Positions 1 to 9,230 are shown, counted from the stretch's first letter. The stretch is DNA of 64,000 nucleotides from CAVXEH01 sp963805645 (GCA_963805645.1 CAWDVA010000004.1:248001-312000); one strand, 5' to 3'. The notes: generated from the sequence alone by a model not told the origin. Numbers and translations are program-made.

Positions 1-1
1 C

Positions 2-1114
2 CGCGAGTTTGGTCGGCTCGTCGACCTGTCGACCCAGCTCGCCAGGACGTCGGATCCCGAGGCGCTGGGCACGATGCTGGCGCAGCACCTCGCAGATGCC
101 ATCGGCTTCGACGACTGCGTGATCTCCATGCTCGATGCGGAGAGCGGGCGCCTGGTTCCGCTGGGGTCGTATCCGGTCATGCGCGCGCGCGAGACCCCGC
201 CGGGATCGCTCTCCACCCGGCCGATCCTGTCCCGCTTGGCTAGCGAGGCGAGCCACCTCATCGTCGATGTCGGCAGGGAGCCTGCGGGATCCGCCGAGCG
301 GGTGCGCCTGGAGGCAGACGATCGCGAGGTGATGATCCTGCTGCCGCTGGTCGCCCTGGCGGGTCCGAGCGGCGTTGCCGAGCTGACCGCGCGGAAGCGA
401 CGCTCCCTCGGCGAGCGGCAGCTGGCGCTGCTGGGCACGCTGGCATTCGCGGCGGCGATGGCCATCGACAACGGCCGGCTGTACCAGGAAGCCCACCTGC
501 GGGCACAGCATGATCCACTCACCGGCCTGGCGAACGCCGCCGTGTTCCAGGATCGCGTCTCCGACGCCCTCAAGCGGCTGCCGCGGCGCGCTGGACGAAT
601 CGTGGCCGTCCTGTTCGCTGACATGGACGATTTCAAAGCGGTGAACGACACGCATGGCCACCTCCAGGGCGATCGGTTCCTGAGACTGGTGGGTGAACGG
701 CTGCGCACCGTCGTGCGGCCGGAGGATACCGTCGCCCGGCTCGGTGGCGACGAGTTCGGCCTTCTCCTGGAGGAGCTCACCAGCGTCGACCAGGCGCTCA
801 CGGTGGCCTCACGGGCTATCGCGGCCGTGGCGGCACCCATGGAGCTTGGCGGCCGAGCGGCAACGGCCTCGCTCTCGGTGGGTGTGGCCTTCCGGGCTGT
901 CGCCGATGCGACCGCGGACGAGCTCCTCCACGAGGCGGACACCGCCATGTACGAGGCAAAGCTGGCCGGCAAGCGGAGGGTCGTCCAATATGCCGATGCG
1001 GCGGATCCACCCGGCACCGTGGAAAGCAAGCCGGCACCGAGCCCGCTGGCCAGTCGCGTGTCGCCGCGGCGAGTGGCTCATGCCAATCGGGGCGGTCGTG
1101 GTCCCGCCCTTTGA
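2..1114 (+). CDS. GAF-GGDEF diguanylate cyclase, 5' end outside window
   Basis: Makes cyclic di-GMP from two GTP. The frame is open to the window edge, about 24 codons before the first internal ATG (base 74), so the N-terminus is missing. A GAF-like sensor region comes first (about the first 135 residues after that ATG) and a GGDEF domain follows. The active-site motif RLGGDEF lies at about bases 737-757. An RPED sequence five residues before GGDEF matches the RxxD product-inhibition I-site, so feedback inhibition is likely. The HDPLTGLAN motif that opens the GGDEF domain is intact. About 45 basic, Pro-rich residues follow. No EAL domain is visible. The signal sensed by the GAF domain is unknown. 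The gene ends right before the tRNA-Asn promoter. Confidence 0.9.
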   Translation, partial: REFGRLVDLSTQLARTSDPEALGTMLAQHLADAIGFDDCVISMLDAESGRLVPLGSYPVMRARETPPGSLSTRPILSRLASEASHLIVDVGREPAGSAERVRLEADDREVMILLPLVALAGPSGVAELTARKRRSLGERQLALLGTLAFAAAMAIDNGRLYQEAHLRAQHDPLTGLANAAVFQDRVSDALKRLPRRAGRIVAVLFADMDDFKAVNDTHGHLQGDRFLRLVGERLRTVVRPEDTVARLGGDEFGLLLEELTSVDQALTVASRAIAAVAAPMELGGRAATASLSVGVAFRAVADATADELLHEADTAMYEAKLAGKRRVVQYADAADPPGTVESKPAPSPLASRVSPRRVAHANRGGRGPAL

Positions 1115-1140
1115 CCCGTTCGAGCGGCGAACCCTATAAT
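1111..1140 (+). promoter_or_regulatory. Sigma-70-type promoter of tRNA-Asn
   Basis: A -35 box TTGACC and a perfect -10 box TATAAT are separated by 18 bases. The -10 box ends 50 bases before the tRNA 5' end. The -35 overlaps the last codons of the diguanylate cyclase. Confidence 0.75.
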
Positions 1141-1190
1141 CCCGCGGGTCCCCGACGCCCGGCCGATTCACGGCCGCGTGCACATGGCGT

Positions 1191-1266
1191 TCCGGCGTAG
1201 CTCAGTTGGTAGAGCGGGCGGCTGTTAACCGCTTGGTCGCAGGTTCGAGTCCTGCCGCCGGAGCCA
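1191..1266 (+). tRNA. tRNA-Asn(GTT), CCA encoded
   Basis: A full cloverleaf can be drawn: acceptor TCCGGCG pairs with CGCCGGA, the D-arm contains AGCTCAGTTGGTAGAGC, the anticodon loop is CTGTTAA (anticodon GTT) on a GGCGG/CCGCT stem, the T-arm contains GGTTCGAGTCC, and discriminator G plus CCA are encoded. Its 3' half is overlapped by the tail of a serine-recombinase remnant on the other strand, which suggests use as an integration site. Confidence 0.96.
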
Positions 1267-1860
1267 CTCACTTACTGCGTCCGACCGGTTAACACCTTGA
1301 TCGGTCGTCATGTTCCAGACGGCTACGGCCTTCAGCTCGCGGCTGTCGACGTCGACGCGTTCGAAGAGATCCCTGACGGTCGCGACCCTCGTCTCGAGGG
1401 GAGCGCGCTCGAGAATGCCCTCGAACTGCGCAATGGTGTCGTCGACCAGCTTCTTCGTGATCCTGATGGGTCGCTCCGTCAGCTGCAGGTCGTTGAGGCG
1501 GGCAGTCGCCGCTTCCAGCTCGGCGCCCAGGGTCTCAATCTCAAGGGTGATGCGCTCGGTCGCGCGTGGCCCGGCAGTACGAAGGGCGCGACGCAGGTTC
1601 GCATCCTGCTGCTCCAGGTTGCGCACTTGGGCGCGCGCTCGGTCGACGTCTGGACCGCGATGCTCGGCCCGCAGTCGGATGTCCTCGTTGAGGAGAGTGA
1701 CCATCTCGCGGATCGCATCCGGAGTGAAGAGCGTCGTGCGGATGCGATCCATGACCCCGCCTATCGAAGGGTCTTCCGGCACCGAGCGGCAGGTCAGGTG
1801 AACGTCGGGATCGTGGTCAACTCACCGCGACGTTCGCTATCGATCAGGCGCGCCGTGGGT
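1225..1860 (-). pseudogene. C-terminal remnant of a large serine recombinase
   Basis: The open frame (start about 1782) is Arg/Glu-rich and heptad-like, matching the coiled-coil tail of large serine recombinases found in integrative elements. Just upstream, DHDPDVHLTC and RLIDSERRGELTT-like pieces occur in different frames, as expected for the boundary after the recombinase zinc ribbon. The N-terminal catalytic resolvase domain is absent, so the gene is dead. The reading frame runs into tRNA-Asn and ends with RRQDSNLRPSG, which is simply the antisense translation of a tRNA. The remnant therefore still marks the edge of an element next to this tRNA. The family call rests on composition and these pieces, not on a catalytic motif. 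Confidence 0.65.
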
Positions 1861-2343
1861 AGAGCAGGGGTCAGGCAACCCGGGATTTGGGTGGGCGAGG
1901 CCGATGAGATCCTTCGCGATCCACTCGAGGCTCCTTGGCATGGTGTGGATGGCCAGTTACGGGCGACCGTCGAGCTGCCAGCGGAGCCCGACCAGTCGTC
2001 GCCGATCCTCGGCCCGCTGTGCCTGCTCGATCCCGACACTCTCGAGGCGTTCCAACAGCCCCCCGCCGCTCTGGCCCGTGCCGTCGGGTCCGCACCCCAT
2101 CGGCCGTGACCGGTGGCCAGCCAGCGTCGACGTACGTTTGGAACACGGACGCGGCGATACTGGCTGCGTGGGCTACGCAGCGGCGTCCGAGTACGGTGAA
2201 GGACCGTTCCTGCGGTCGCTGAGGCGCATTACAGCCAGCGCATGAAGGGAGGCCGATGTCAAGACGACAGGAACGGGTCCCTCAACGGCCTACCCCGGCT
2301 TCCACGCTGAGTTGCTCGCGTGGTTCCCATCGGGGAGACAGCG
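1861..2343. other. Intergenic, nothing convincing
   Basis: Several short frames are open on both strands but none shows a recognisable domain, consistent codon pattern or ribosome-binding site. It probably contains decayed sequence between the recombinase remnant and the lipoprotein gene. Confidence 0.4.
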
Positions 2344-2733
2344 TCACGACCCTGTGCATAGCTCGGTTTGGTCGCATACAATTCCAACTGGGGGACTCTC
2401 GGCTACAACCATGGACGCGTCCTGCGTTTCCGGTATCTCCAGGATGTAGAAGCCGTTGCCGGGAACGGGAAATGTCCGTATCAACTCGCAATCCGCGGAG
2501 TGCAGATCTACTTGGATGCCCGCGTTCCACGTTTCGCCCGGGATCTCTGAGATCGAATGCGCGGGGGCGCTATAGCCCCAGGCCGAGAGACCGTTTCGAA
2601 CCACGATCACATAGCCGCTACCTGTGTCGTTCTTGATAACCACCGCATAGCCAGGATGTGCCGTAAACAGACACCCAGCGAGGAGGATGCTCGCGAGGGG
2701 CAGACCCGTCCAGCGACTTAATAGAAGCGCCAT
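2344..2733 (-). CDS. Small predicted lipoprotein, unknown function
   Basis: About 129 residues. The ATG at 2733 is preferred because it follows a GAGGCGG-like ribosome site and gives a normal lipoprotein signal ending in the lipobox LLAGC. A longer frame begins 19 codons earlier but adds a charged stretch ahead of the signal. The mature part is short, with alternating hydrophobic residues suggesting a small beta domain, and has two further cysteines near the C-terminus. No family recognised. It lies beside Rhs debris on the same strand and could be an immunity or accessory protein of that element, which is only a guess. Confidence 0.55.
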   Translation of the reverse strand: MALLLSRWTGLPLASILLAGCLFTAHPGYAVVIKNDTGSGYVIVVRNGLSAWGYSAPAHSISEIPGETWNAGIQVDLHSADCELIRTFPVPGNGFYILEIPETQDASMVVAESPPVGIVCDQTELCTGS

Positions 2734-2774
2734 ATGTACCACCGCCTCGTCTCTCCGTAGCGGTCGAAGGCATT

Positions 2775-3680
2775 TCATCCACCCTCCCACAGGTAGCCAA
2801 TCGCCTCGGCCCTATTACCAGGCCCACTCTCGATTCCGATGAACCGCGCGCCGTTCCATCCATAGTCGAGCGCGAAGTTGGCCTTGGCGCGGTACTGGAG
2901 CACGTGGATGTACTCATGCGCTTGGAGGCCAACTGACGGGTTCCGGTGGTTGCTCCCAACGAACATGAATTCGCCGATCGTTATCGCGCTTGCATCGTGG
3001 GCGGGAGTCTTGTGTTGCCGCGAACCCACCATATGTTTGAGATGTGCGTGGCGGTCCCTCCACCGGTGACCAGATAGTTCGCAGCGAGAACATCCCAGAA
3101 ACTCACCCGCTGGAGATACCAGAACCGGTCCGAGGATGACAGTCAGTACGGCTTGTAGCCTGTCTCGCGGTTGGTGATCCTCCACAGAAGCCCTGGGGTC
3201 AGGCGGTCCAGTCAACACCAAGCGTGCGAGCCGCGGTCAGGTCATTCGGGGTTGGCCTGCCGGTCGGCTGGCGCGCTGTATTGCATTGATTTAGGAAGGA
3301 GAGGAACCAAGTTGGGTACCGTGAGGGCCAGGGTACCCAAAGACACCATCCCACCTCGAAATGGTTGATGTTGTGAAGGATCAGGTCGCGATTTGCGTTC
3401 TAGACCTCCGGGTATCTGTTTAGCGATCCGAGGTACCGGTAGGCGATGCCCGAGAGGGTGTCGCCGGGCCTGACTTTGTACCATAGCCGCCCATCGGCAT
3501 CCGCACGGTCAATCGCATCCCCCGCTCCATACGCATACAGCTGCCGGTTCTGAGGGTTGTCAGCCCGGCCGAGCAGACTGGCCTCGCTGAGGAAGGTCCC
3601 CAGGCTGGGGGCATACCAGCGACCTACCACCCAGCACAGGCTCGTCGAGGTGTCGAACTAGGAGCCCAGTCGAACACGGC
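2775..3680 (-). pseudogene. Decayed Rhs C-terminus with LysM and HExxH domains
   Basis: Read on the minus strand from about 3660, the Rhs-associated core signature appears (GRWYAPSLGTFLSEASLLG, then NRQLYAYGAGDAIDRADADG). It is followed by a LysM-like segment (WYKVRPGDTLSGIAYRYLG). The LysM frame hits TAG at 3400-3402 exactly where the family normally has Trp, yet continues sensibly beyond it (NANRDLILHNINHFEVGW). Further on, in another frame, HEYIHVLQYR gives an HExxH zinc-protease-like motif near the end, followed by NRAEAIGYL. A stop also precedes the Rhs core. This looks like the tail of a polymorphic-toxin-type Rhs protein that has accumulated stops and frameshifts. Confidence 0.65.
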
Positions 3681-4152
3681 GAGGCGGGCGTCGGCCCGGG
3701 TGCGCCAGCTGGAGCGTCTCGGCCTCTTCCGCCGTTGGCGGAGCGTCCGCGCGAATCGTCATCGGAGGGGCTCCCTTGTGCGTTCCTCCGCCCCAAGATG
3801 CCGCGATACCGCGGTTCGCACAAGAGGTCGAGTTCCTGAGGACGGTGAGTGCGCCTGCCTTAGCTCAGGCGATAATTCACGAAGATTCACCTGGTCCGCG
3901 CGGCGTTTCACCGGAACGACTGCCTTTGGGGTGTGGTCTGTGTGTCGATGCGCGCCGGAGCTGCAGGAGCCGTCGGCCGCGAGGTGATGCGGGTCCATGC
4001 GGCGGAGTGGGCTGCCGCCATTAGGTCGCTCGGGCGGAGGCTCTGCACGCAGGCCGCTCGGCTCCTTGCACACCCAGATGGTCCTGCCTCAGAATTGAGT
4101 CGGGCAAATGGAACGAAATGGTCGCTTGCGGTGCCTATGCCAGTAGGAAGGA
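3681..4152. other. Intergenic before ECF operon
   Basis: No gene is supported here on either strand. The promoter of the downstream sigma-factor operon should lie near the right end, but no confident -35/-10 pair was recognised. Confidence 0.4.
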
Positions 4153-4713
4153 GTGGGGGAACCCAACTTGGAGCGTGATCTGGTCATCCGGGCGCGCGCC
4201 GGCGACGAGACGGCCTTCGAGGACCTGATCGCCGCCCGGCTCGATCGCCTGTATGCGACGGCCAGGCTCATCCTCCACGATCGCTCGCTGGCGGAGGACG
4301 CGGTGCAGGAGACGATGATCAACACGTGGCGAGACTTACCGAGTCTGCGCGATCCTGAGCGTTTCGACGGTTGGCTGCGCCGAATCCTGACCCACGCCTG
4401 CCTGAACCTCGCTCGACGGTCTCGGCACACCAAGTCGGGACTCGAGCTGGGTCCTGACGCCGTCACCACTGCCGACATCGCGGGCGGAGTCGTCGAGCGC
4501 GACGCGCTGGACCGCGCCTTCATCACCTTGAGCATCGAGCATCGAGCGGTGATCGTCCTGCGCCACTACCTTAACCGCTCAGTCCCCGAGATCGCCGGGA
4601 CCCTGGGCCTGCCCCTGGGCACCGCCAAGTCGCGGCTGTCGCGGGCCGAGGCAGCCCTGCGCAGTGCACTTGTGGCCGATGGACGCCTATCGCCGGAGGG
4701 AGGTGCGGCATGA
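4153..4713 (+). CDS. ECF RNA polymerase sigma factor
   Basis: A two-domain (sigma2-sigma4) factor of about 186 residues that directs RNA polymerase to stress or envelope promoters. Sigma2 shows the core-binding pattern LAEDAVQETMINTWRDL, and sigma4 shows the helix-turn-helix stretch NRSVPEIAGTLGLPLGTAKS. The start is uncertain: GTG at 4153 overlaps its own AAGGAG site, while TTG at 4168 has GGGGA seven bases upstream and begins MERDLVIRARAGD, the usual family N-terminus. I favour the TTG. The stop overlaps the next gene's ATG (ATGA), so the pair is translationally coupled with its membrane partner. Confidence 0.92.
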   Translation: MGEPNLERDLVIRARAGDETAFEDLIAARLDRLYATARLILHDRSLAEDAVQETMINTWRDLPSLRDPERFDGWLRRILTHACLNLARRSRHTKSGLELGPDAVTTADIAGGVVERDALDRAFITLSIEHRAVIVLRHYLNRSVPEIAGTLGLPLGTAKSRLSRAEAALRSALVADGRLSPEGGAA

Positions 4714-6185
4714 ACGAGCAGTCCCGTTTCGAGTCCGAGGTGCGCGCCTACCTGCACGCGCAGGCGTCTGGGGATGCGCCCCCCGACCTGCTGTCGCGCG
4801 GCATGTCCGGCGTCCACCACAACCCGCAGCGGCGCTCGTGGATGAGCCGGCTGTCCGGGAGCTGGATCCTGCCCAGCGTGGGCGGCGTCGCGATGGTCGC
4901 CGCAGCCGTCCTCGTCGCCGTCATGGTCGGTCTGTTGCCGCCGGCACCGACCCAAGTCGGGCCTAGTACGAGTTCCTCACCCGCCACCATTGCGTCGGGC
5001 AGCCAGTCGGCCCCTCCGCGTGCCACGGCAACCCCTGTCGTGGGGCCTGCTCTTCCTGGCTTCACCACAATCGCACCGACCACAGTGAACGCCACCTGGA
5101 CGGGCCTGACTTGGCGGAAGCTCACGGCCGACGATCCGCTGGCTCAGGTCCGCAGCGTGACCCGCTGGTCGGGCGGCTATATCGCGCTCGGGCAGGACCA
5201 GGCCGCCGGCGATACCAGCTGGACTCCGGTCTGGACCTCGAAGGACGGCGTTACCTGGACATCCCTAGATCCATCCGTCTTCGGCTCGGGCACGATCCTC
5301 TATGACATCACCGAATTGCCCTCGGGCGGACTCGTGGCGCTGTCCGGTGCAGGCGGCGCGGACGGGGAGACAACCGTGCCCTCTCAGTCCTGGACGTCGA
5401 CGGATGGGCGAACGTGGGTCGCACATCCTGGTCCTGACGTCATCGTCGATGCTGGGCTCCAGGCACGCTCGCGGCCGCTGCTGGCGTCTGGACCGGCTGG
5501 CGTCATCGCCTCCAGCTACTGGCGACCGACCACCGCAGCGATCTCGACCGACGGCATTGCGTGGACCGCACTTCCGGACACGTCCCTGCCCGATGGGTTC
5601 GCGATGGGCGGACTGGCCGGAACAGCGAATGGGTATGTCGCGGTGGGGGCCACGCCGATAGATGCCCAGCACGATCAGGGCGCGGCTCTGTGGTCAGCCG
5701 ACGGACTCCACTGGACGCAGGCACCGAAGCTCGTGGCACGCGCAGGCATCGTGCTTGCTTCCAGCGGCCCGACCTGGGGTGTCACCGGCCTGTGGGTCGG
5801 TCGCTCCGGCTGGCTTGCCCACGGAAGCACGTTCGGCGCGCCCGGCGCGGCGATTTGGTGGCAGTCCAGCGATGGGCAGCACTGGCAGAACCTCGCCAAG
5901 TATCCTCCGCTCGGTCCGACGACGGGCGATGGTGAGGGTGTCGGCGGGTCGCCGAACGGCTGGGTGGCCAGTGACGGTCAGCGCTTGGTGGCGGTGCCAT
6001 TCACCGGCAGCCCGGCGTGGGTCTCCGCCGATGGACTCCACTGGAGCAAGATGACGATGTCGGGGACGGTCGCGCCGACGTCTCAGGCCAGGCAACTGGT
6101 CGTCCTGCCCTCTGGCGTGCTTCTTGTCCAATCCACTGACAGCGGCTTGTCCGTCTGGCTCGGTGAGGCCACTATCGCCAGGTAG
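4710..6185 (+). CDS. Membrane partner of ECF sigma with Asp-box propeller
   Basis: About 491 residues. An N-terminal cytoplasmic segment of about 55 residues precedes one membrane span (about residues 58-78), then a Pro/Ser/Thr-rich linker and a large extracytoplasmic domain. That domain has six repeats of the form S-x-D-G-x-x-W (for example TSKDGVTWTSLD, TSTDGRTWVAH, SADGLHWTQAP, SSDGQHWQNLA), the Asp-box/BNR signature of sialidase-type beta-propellers. Its position, four-base overlap with the sigma gene, and topology fit an anti-sigma or signal-input role, with the propeller sensing something outside the membrane. No zinc-binding anti-sigma motif is visible, so the contact mode is unknown. 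Confidence 0.8.
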   Translation: MNEQSRFESEVRAYLHAQASGDAPPDLLSRGMSGVHHNPQRRSWMSRLSGSWILPSVGGVAMVAAAVLVAVMVGLLPPAPTQVGPSTSSSPATIASGSQSAPPRATATPVVGPALPGFTTIAPTTVNATWTGLTWRKLTADDPLAQVRSVTRWSGGYIALGQDQAAGDTSWTPVWTSKDGVTWTSLDPSVFGSGTILYDITELPSGGLVALSGAGGADGETTVPSQSWTSTDGRTWVAHPGPDVIVDAGLQARSRPLLASGPAGVIASSYWRPTTAAISTDGIAWTALPDTSLPDGFAMGGLAGTANGYVAVGATPIDAQHDQGAALWSADGLHWTQAPKLVARAGIVLASSGPTWGVTGLWVGRSGWLAHGSTFGAPGAAIWWQSSDGQHWQNLAKYPPLGPTTGDGEGVGGSPNGWVASDGQRLVAVPFTGSPAWVSADGLHWSKMTMSGTVAPTSQARQLVVLPSGVLLVQSTDSGLSVWLGEATIAR

Positions 6186-6711
6186 GCGCAGACAGTCTGC
6201 GACAGGTGCTCTGGGCGAGTTCGGCGCATTGCACGTCGCAAAGCACATGGCGAGGCGCGCTTGTCTGGAGCGCCCAGCTCTCGACACGCACCTCTCTGGC
6301 GCCCCGCTCAGCTGGTTACGGCTACGCCTCGACACTGACGCGGGCCGAATGGTCGTTGTGACTTATGGCCCTTGTGCACAGAACGAGGCCCTCCGCACGA
6401 TCTCTCGTGCGCACGGCTTCGCTTGAGGCACCCGGGGCATTCCGAACCGTCAGCACCCTGACTCGCGGAGCGTGCACGCAGCAGACGGGGGGGCCGAAGT
6501 ACGGGGTCGGTTGGTGGCTGCTGCTCAAGACTCCGTTCCCTGCGGCAGGACGCCGTGGGCCACATGTCGACCCCAGCGGGCCGATGCGGATATACCAGCC
6601 CACCGAAACCCCGGTCGATTGCTTCGATCGGCACCAGCGGCGCCCCATGCTGCCCGCCCCCGGCATGAGTTGGATGGGTCAGTTCGTGAAGCACCGAATC
6701 GAGGAGGGAAT
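6186..6711. other. Intergenic, no gene supported
   Basis: Short open frames only. A good ribosome-binding site (GAGGAGGG, 6701-6708) at the right end belongs to the downstream secreted protein. Confidence 0.4.
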
Positions 6712-7728
6712 ATGCCCAGGCGCATTGCAGTTGCTGTCACGGCCATGGTCCTTGCCAATGCTCTAGTCGCCCCTGTCAGCGCGTCGGTGGATCCGACGTT
6801 CAGCCGGGGAATTGGTCCTGCTCAATGGAGTAGATCCACCCTCGTACAGGATCCGTCTTGGGTGGCGCTCAAGGACGCGTACCGAGTACACAATCCCCAG
6901 CTCGCGCAGGCAGACGTCGTGGTATTGCCCGATTCCTGCGATCCGGCCTGCCCCCCTGGCTCGTACTACCTCAGCACGTCGATAACGGGCACTATCGTGG
7001 AACCGGAGGGTACGGGCCACGACGACCACGGAACCTCGTACAACGACCCGAACTACTGGGACTTCTGTACCGCTGGAGCGGCCACAGCCACGCTGTACTA
7101 CTGGAAACCATCCAATGTGACCACCACGAACTGGTGGGCGACCGGACGCTTCCACGAGCCTGCACTAAACAATACCGGCCACAGTGCGACTACGTACTGG
7201 GCGGTAACGGATAGCCAGTACGGCATGACGGTGCACGGTCGTTCGTATCTCATGTACCTCGCGGAATACGTGAAACCGCCGAGTTACGCCTACCCGGGGG
7301 AGGTCAACTTCAGTAAGAGTAGCGGCCCGTACGGCACGCTGCTGGACCTGCGCGACGCATTGAACTGGGAGGCGTCAGGACACAATGCGTCCACGTGGCA
7401 GAACTACTTCTACCAGGATGTATACAGGACTTCCCTGACACAGTCGTCGCTGCATATCAAGATTGCGGTTGACATCGGACTCGACCACGTCTCCCCCGTG
7501 GTCTTCGCGATGACGGACTACCTTCCCAACTGGAATCACAGTGGCATCCTGCACGCGATCACGATTACCGGCTATAACGACTATGGATCGACCTACACCT
7601 ACGTCGACACATGCAGTCAGAATTGCAGGTACGGCTATGGAACGACGGGCGGAACGTTCACCATAAGCCAGACGGCGCTGTGGAACGCGGTCAACAACGG
7701 CCCCAACACCGCCGGCATTGACTGGTAG
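6712..7728 (+). CDS. Secreted papain-fold (C39-like) cysteine peptidase candidate
   Basis: 338 residues from the ATG that follows GAGGAGGG; a longer frame upstream is not used because it lacks a signal peptide. Residues 1-25 form a clean signal peptide ending VSAS. Cys119 lies in NYWDFCTAGAATATLYYW, resembling the C-G-P/A-A nucleophile helix of C39-type and other papain-like peptidases. His281 in GILHAITITGYND and Asp299 in YTYVDTC are in the expected order for a Cys-His-Asp triad. The Gly/Pro after the nucleophile is replaced by Thr-Ala-Gly, so activity is not certain. Many Trp, Tyr and Thr suggest a secreted beta-rich fold. It stands alone between two ECF modules. Confidence 0.6.
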   Translation: MPRRIAVAVTAMVLANALVAPVSASVDPTFSRGIGPAQWSRSTLVQDPSWVALKDAYRVHNPQLAQADVVVLPDSCDPACPPGSYYLSTSITGTIVEPEGTGHDDHGTSYNDPNYWDFCTAGAATATLYYWKPSNVTTTNWWATGRFHEPALNNTGHSATTYWAVTDSQYGMTVHGRSYLMYLAEYVKPPSYAYPGEVNFSKSSGPYGTLLDLRDALNWEASGHNASTWQNYFYQDVYRTSLTQSSLHIKIAVDIGLDHVSPVVFAMTDYLPNWNHSGILHAITITGYNDYGSTYTYVDTCSQNCRYGYGTTGGTFTISQTALWNAVNNGPNTAGIDW

Positions 7729-8374
7729 GGCAAAGGAGTTGCGGGTACCGGGCTCGTCGGCGAGAACGTATGGGCGCAGCCGTCCAGATTTCTCCCTAAC
7801 GGTGAGGTCGCATCAGGGCGAGGGTCGCGCGCTCCTGATGCGACGCAACCGCGGGGTCCTGAATGCGAGCGTGCGGCGAGTCTGAATCATCGTTGTCTCG
7901 ACGACGCGTTTCGACGTTCGTCCCCAGGTCAAGACTATTCTCATGTCCACGCACGTCGCAGATGGCTTGCAGTGCGTTCAGCTCGCTCATCGGGACTCCC
8001 ACGGCAACCTCCCGATCCCGCTCAGTCCGTTGCCTGCCCGTCCGCGGGCACGAAATATGCCCGGTCGTAGGCAAACGCATACCCCGGGTACGGACCCGTC
8101 GCGTGGGCATTTGCCAGTCGACGGGTCCAGTACACCAGGTTCAGATGCGTGGCGAGGGCCCCAGGCATTCCGCCGCACGCCCCGGGGATGCGGACGCGCA
8201 GGAATGTGACGCACGTCGGCCAGGACAACGCCTCTCATCTCAGCGATCAGACCCGCCCGAACAACTCCGAAGTCGTGGTGGGCGCTGCCTGGATCACGCT
8301 CGACGTGCGAGCACGGAGCGAAGTATCCCTCGAATCGCGTTCGCTCGCCGCCTCGTGGTGCGAATGGCAAGAGG
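7729..8374. other. Probable degraded Rhs-related sequence, no intact gene
   Basis: No frame is convincing throughout. On the minus strand around 8022-8228 a stretch with protein-like texture (NLVYWTRRL, YPGYAFAYDRAYF) follows the Rhs repeat remnant at 8375-8486 in direction of reading, and may be the scrambled tip of the same Rhs gene. No function can be assigned. Confidence 0.35.
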
Positions 8375-8486
8375 TCGGTGCCCGAGCCGGTGCTGCGGGT
8401 CGCGAAGCGCCCGGCCGAGTCGAAGCTGAAGGCGGCCGTTGAGCCCGAGCCGGCGGGCGGGGTGATCCCTGTCAGCCTGTCGCCGA
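8375..8486 (-). pseudogene. Single Rhs/YD-repeat remnant
   Basis: On the minus strand the peptide SLGDRLTGITPPAGSGS then FSFDSAGRFATRSTGSGTD matches one Rhs/YD repeat unit with its D-x-x-G-R core. It has no start, no neighbouring repeats and changes frame afterwards. It stops exactly where the plus-strand replication-relaxation remnant begins, so an insertion or deletion junction lies at about base 8486. Confidence 0.6.
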
Positions 8487-9230
8487 GTGACTGCCCAGCT
8501 AGCCGCGCTGCTCGTCTACGGACCACTCCGCATCGCCCAGCGACGGCTGAGCCGGCTCGTCGAGTTCGGCCTGGTGCAGGGTTTCTGGACCGCCGGTGCG
8601 CAGCGGCCGCGCGGTCGGTAAGCGTATGCGCTGACTCGAACTGCGCGTCTGGAGATCGAGCGGCTGGTCTGGCCCGAGGGTCGCCCCGAACGACCACCCG
8701 ATCCGCCATCGTCGATGCCGGTCCACCAGCTCGCGACACACGACCTCTTGGCGGCCTACCTGCGGGTCGGCAACCCGACCATCTCCGAGGGTCTCGTCGC
8801 CTGGGTGCCGGAGCGCGCCGGCGGCCAGCTGTTCCGCGGCCTGCTGCGACCGAACGCCCTGGCCTGTGTCCGGGTCGGTGACCACCTGGCGACCCTGTGC
8901 ATCGAGCGCGATCTCGGGACTGAGCGCGGCGAACGGCTGGCCGACAAGATCCGGCGCTATGCGTCCCTGCTTGCCAGGGCCCCCGCGGCTCGGGTCAGGG
9001 TCGCCTTCGTCGTCGAGTCCGACCGGCGCGCTCGGTCCATCCTCGATGTCGCGCGACGCCGTGGCGCTGGCAATGCGCGCTTCGTAACGAGGATGGACGG
9101 CGTCGCCCCGGCGCCAGAGAGGCTCGCGCTGCTTGCCGATCCAGCTCGGCTGATGGCCGAAGTGGTCGGGGCAGGACTGGACGCCCTCATGGCATCGGCC
9201 GGGCTACTCGCAGACTTTGTACGAGGCTAC
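8487..9230 (+). pseudogene. Replication-relaxation family protein, interrupted
   Basis: The frame opening with GTG at 8487 reads TAQLAALLVYGPLRIAQRRL then LVEFGLVQGFW, the N-terminal winged-helix texture of the replication-relaxation proteins carried by actinobacterial and Chloroflexota mobile elements. It hits TAA at 8619-8621 and then continues in the same frame (AYALTRTARLEIERLVWPEG, later ERLADKIRRYASLLA and VRVAFVVESDRRARSILDVA), typical of the nuclease-like C-terminal half. One substitution is enough to explain the stop, so this looks like real decay rather than an indel error. The 3' end runs into the oppositely oriented anti-sigma-like gene. Confidence 0.7.

Noticed and set aside
1297..2109. 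270-residue plus-strand ORF
   Set aside because: Antisense to the serine-recombinase remnant; no start signal or domain.
8022..8228. Minus-strand ORF ending AYDRAYFVPADGQATD as a real Rhs toxin tip
   Set aside because: The texture is suggestive, but there is no link in frame to the Rhs repeat and no recognised toxin fold.
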